A model generated the notes under the pieces. The model was not told where the DNA came from. It saw only the letters and a list, made by a program, of their open reading frames with translations, and made no database searches. This document shows, piece after piece, positions 62,340 to 64,000 of a stretch of DNA of 64,000 bases. Made by a program: the position numbers and the translations under genes. Source of the stretch: Nemertoderma westbladi (lineage: Eukaryota > Xenacoelomorpha > Nemertodermatida > Nemertodermatidae); the NCBI GenBank assembly GCA_032718475.1, contig JAUCBJ010004884.1, positions 24,012-88,011 of the forward strand, written 5' to 3'. Position 1 is the first letter of the stretch. Every line of letters starts with the position of its first letter.

Positions 62340-62960
62340 GTAATCCAGTACAATTACAAATAGTAATGGTGCTAATATGTCACTTTGCAGTTCGCCAGCC
62401 AGGATTTAGAAAAACTCAGTTTCACCATCTGGTGAGAGTACCTGTGCTCCTGTGTCACAATATAACAATCCAATGCCAGCCAGCAATGACTACTTCTGGT
62501 ATTCCATAAGCTCTTAGGATTTCAAGCATTTTACCCCTATGGATGGAGTCTAATGCCTTCTTGAAGTCCACAAAAGTCATGACTGCGGGGAGATTCTTTG
62601 ACTTAATTCCTTCAATCAGTCTCCGTAGTGCAAGTATCTGGGCTATTGTTGATCTACTTGGTCGAAATCCGTCTTGGCTCTTACGCAGTAGTTTCTCTAT
62701 GTGAGGCCTAATCCTATATAGAATCATTATATTGTATATTTTGGCAGCTACCACAAGCAGACAGACCCCACGAAGGTTTGTTGGTATACCGAGGTCTCCT
62801 TTCTTGGGGAGAGGCTTTAGTTGACCTTTAGTCCAAATTGGTGGTGACTTTTCCCCTTTTAACATCCGGTTGCAAACATTCAATAATGGTCTGTTTAGCA
62901 CTCATGTTTTCCATACCTCCGCTGGGATTTCATCTAATCCACTCGCTTTATGGACATGCT
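62340..62960 (-). pseudogene. LINE reverse transcriptase fingers and palm A motif
   Basis: Main frame 62455-62901 with KGQLKPLPKKGDLGIPTNLR, KSQDGFRPSRSTIAQILALR and VDFKKALDSIHRGKM. Motif A keeps its Asp, but the usual KAFDS is KALDS. Stops just before motif B, which follows in another frame (ELQSDILAPLLFVIVLDYA, about 62350-62400). Confidence 0.8.
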
Positions 62961-63249
62961 TTTAATGCTTCTTTGGAGTTCGGCAGGTGTGAAGTCCCCT
63001 GTCTCTATAGGTAGTGTCTTTTCATATATTTTCCTTGTAGGGCTGACCTCGATGTTTGGTGGCTGCCCAAGCAAGTTGCTGAAGTGATTTTTCCACTTCC
63101 CAACTCGTTCTTCGGGACTATCGGCTTTGAGGTGCCCCTTTGCATAGCTTTTCCGACCAGATACCTCATTTACAGTTTGCCAGGTAAGTCTTGATTGTTG
63201 CTGTATGTGAGCAGTTGTAATTGCTTCAATTTTATCCTGTATGTACTTT

Positions 63250-64000
63250 TCCTAGCTTATGTTGTAGGCCAATTTAAGATAGTCTGTAGATTTCTCAATC
63301 TTGTTAATGTTTTCGGTTATTGGTTGTTCGGTTTTTACTTTGTAGGCTATCTTAAGATCTTCTCTCTTACAAGTAACCTCAGAGTTTTGCCATGGCACAT
63401 ACTGTTTTCGTTTGGTTATCTGGGGGATATGCCTCTTAGGTGATTCCTTGTGGGCTTTTATTATATTCTGGTATTTTGAATCGGTGGACTGGTCTTCATC
63501 CATTGACTGAAGTGCTTCAAAGCGGTTTTGAACTTCTACTGTGTAAACATCCTTTACTGCATTGTCAGTTCTGAGTTTCTTCCAGTCATAGTTGATTTGC
63601 TTGCTTGTCCTGGGTTTGCTGGCTCTCAAACTGAGTCTGATCTCTGCAGTCACAATTCTGTGGACCGAACCAATTAGGTTGAACGAGCTGTATGTCACGC
63701 AGTTGATCGTGCTGTTTCTCCACTTTTTGTTTATAAGAATGTAATCCAGTTGTGCTTTGGTTCCATTAGGGTATTGAAAGGTCCACAGCTTCCCCTTACT
63801 CTTTTCGAATGTGGTGTTTGTTGGTATCAATTCAAATTCTTCCATTAGGTCTAAAAGTAAGTACCAATTTCTATTAGAACTGGTGTTATAGGTGTAACCC
63901 TTGATGTCTTCTGGGCCAATTTGAGCATTCAAGTCACCAGCAATGACTTTATAATTGTGTTTCGGAATGTCATTTATAAGTCTAGTCAGATCTTCATAAA
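63250..64000 (-). pseudogene. LINE AP-like endonuclease C-terminal part and linker
   Basis: From the edge: KVIAGDLNAQIGPEDIKG (catalytic-type GDxN), NRNWYLLLDLMEEFELIP, GKLWTFQYPNGTKAQLDYIL, and SVHRIVTAEIRLSLR. The last motif is SDHR in active enzymes; Val replaces the catalytic Asp. The Lys-rich linker to the RT follows. The endonuclease nicks target DNA in active elements. Confidence 0.85.

Larger units (their letters stand above)
61510..64000 (-). mobile_element. RTE-like LINE, minus orientation, cut by the window edge
   Basis: Reading from 64000 leftwards gives endonuclease, linker, reverse transcriptase and C-terminal tail in the expected order, in several frames. It is a second RTE-like family related to, but distinct from, the one at 4538. 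It lies downstream of the exchanger exons and may sit in the next intron of that gene. Confidence 0.85.

Overview
This is metazoan nuclear DNA, most likely from a marine invertebrate; I cannot name the species. It is AT-rich and dominated by transposable elements, with host genes present only as isolated spliced exons: one exon of a trypsin-fold serine protease (about 49.8 kb) and two phase-matched exons of a Na+/Ca2+ exchanger (59.0-61.4 kb). There is no prokaryotic gene organisation. Intron splice sites, LINEs, a tRNA-derived SINE, TTAA-flanked inverted-repeat elements, satellites and several BEL/Pao-type LTR retrotransposons are all readable.

Layout. 1-3.0 kb: a decayed minus-strand gene related to ORF2 of the large element below, plus short palindromic satellites. 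3.0-6.4 kb: a coiled-coil ORF remnant, a SINE with a 12-bp target duplication, and a TTAA-flanked element that was hit by an RTE-like LINE. 6.5-7.6 kb: tandem repeats. 7.8-11.3 kb: a CR1/L2-like LINE split by a second TTAA element. 11.7-36.9 kb is a three-level nest. A 44-bp satellite array was entered by a BEL-type retrotransposon (12830-36536, 236-bp LTRs, TSD gggct). That element was entered in turn, inside its pol gene, by a 16.6-kb LTR element (15238-31815, 1.9-kb LTRs, probable TSD gaagg). 38.4-46.2 kb: a minus-strand LTR element with identical-looking 538-bp LTRs and gag-like coding sequence but no pol. Its expected pol region is a 2.3-kb array of hairpin-forming repeats. 46.2-58.9 kb: inverted-repeat elements, fragments of the RTE-like LINE in both orientations, a Ty3/gypsy integrase remnant and poly-G/C runs. 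59.0-61.4 kb: the exchanger exons. 61.5-64 kb: a decayed minus-strand RTE-like LINE that continues beyond the window.

The most unusual object is the 16.6-kb nested element. Its 2265-aa ORF1 reads Gag (coiled coil and zinc knuckles), aspartic protease, BEL integrase, but the reverse transcriptase and RNase H that should lie between protease and integrase are absent. A lysine-rich, internally duplicated linker sits there instead. ORF2 (944 aa) has motifs resembling a DEDD 3'-5' exonuclease of the RNase D/WRN type and ends in three zinc knuckles. Two further small ORFs follow, the first reachable by a +1 shift at a TTT TGA site. The internal region carries ten copies of a 17-nt motif that is conserved at DNA level regardless of reading frame. 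Both LTRs contain tRNA-like A and B boxes. A decayed homologue of ORF2 at the left edge shows that ORF2 is not unique to this copy. How the pieces work together is inference: Gag and integrase would make particles and integrate, reverse transcriptase would have to come from another element, and the nuclease-like protein is an accessory of unknown role.
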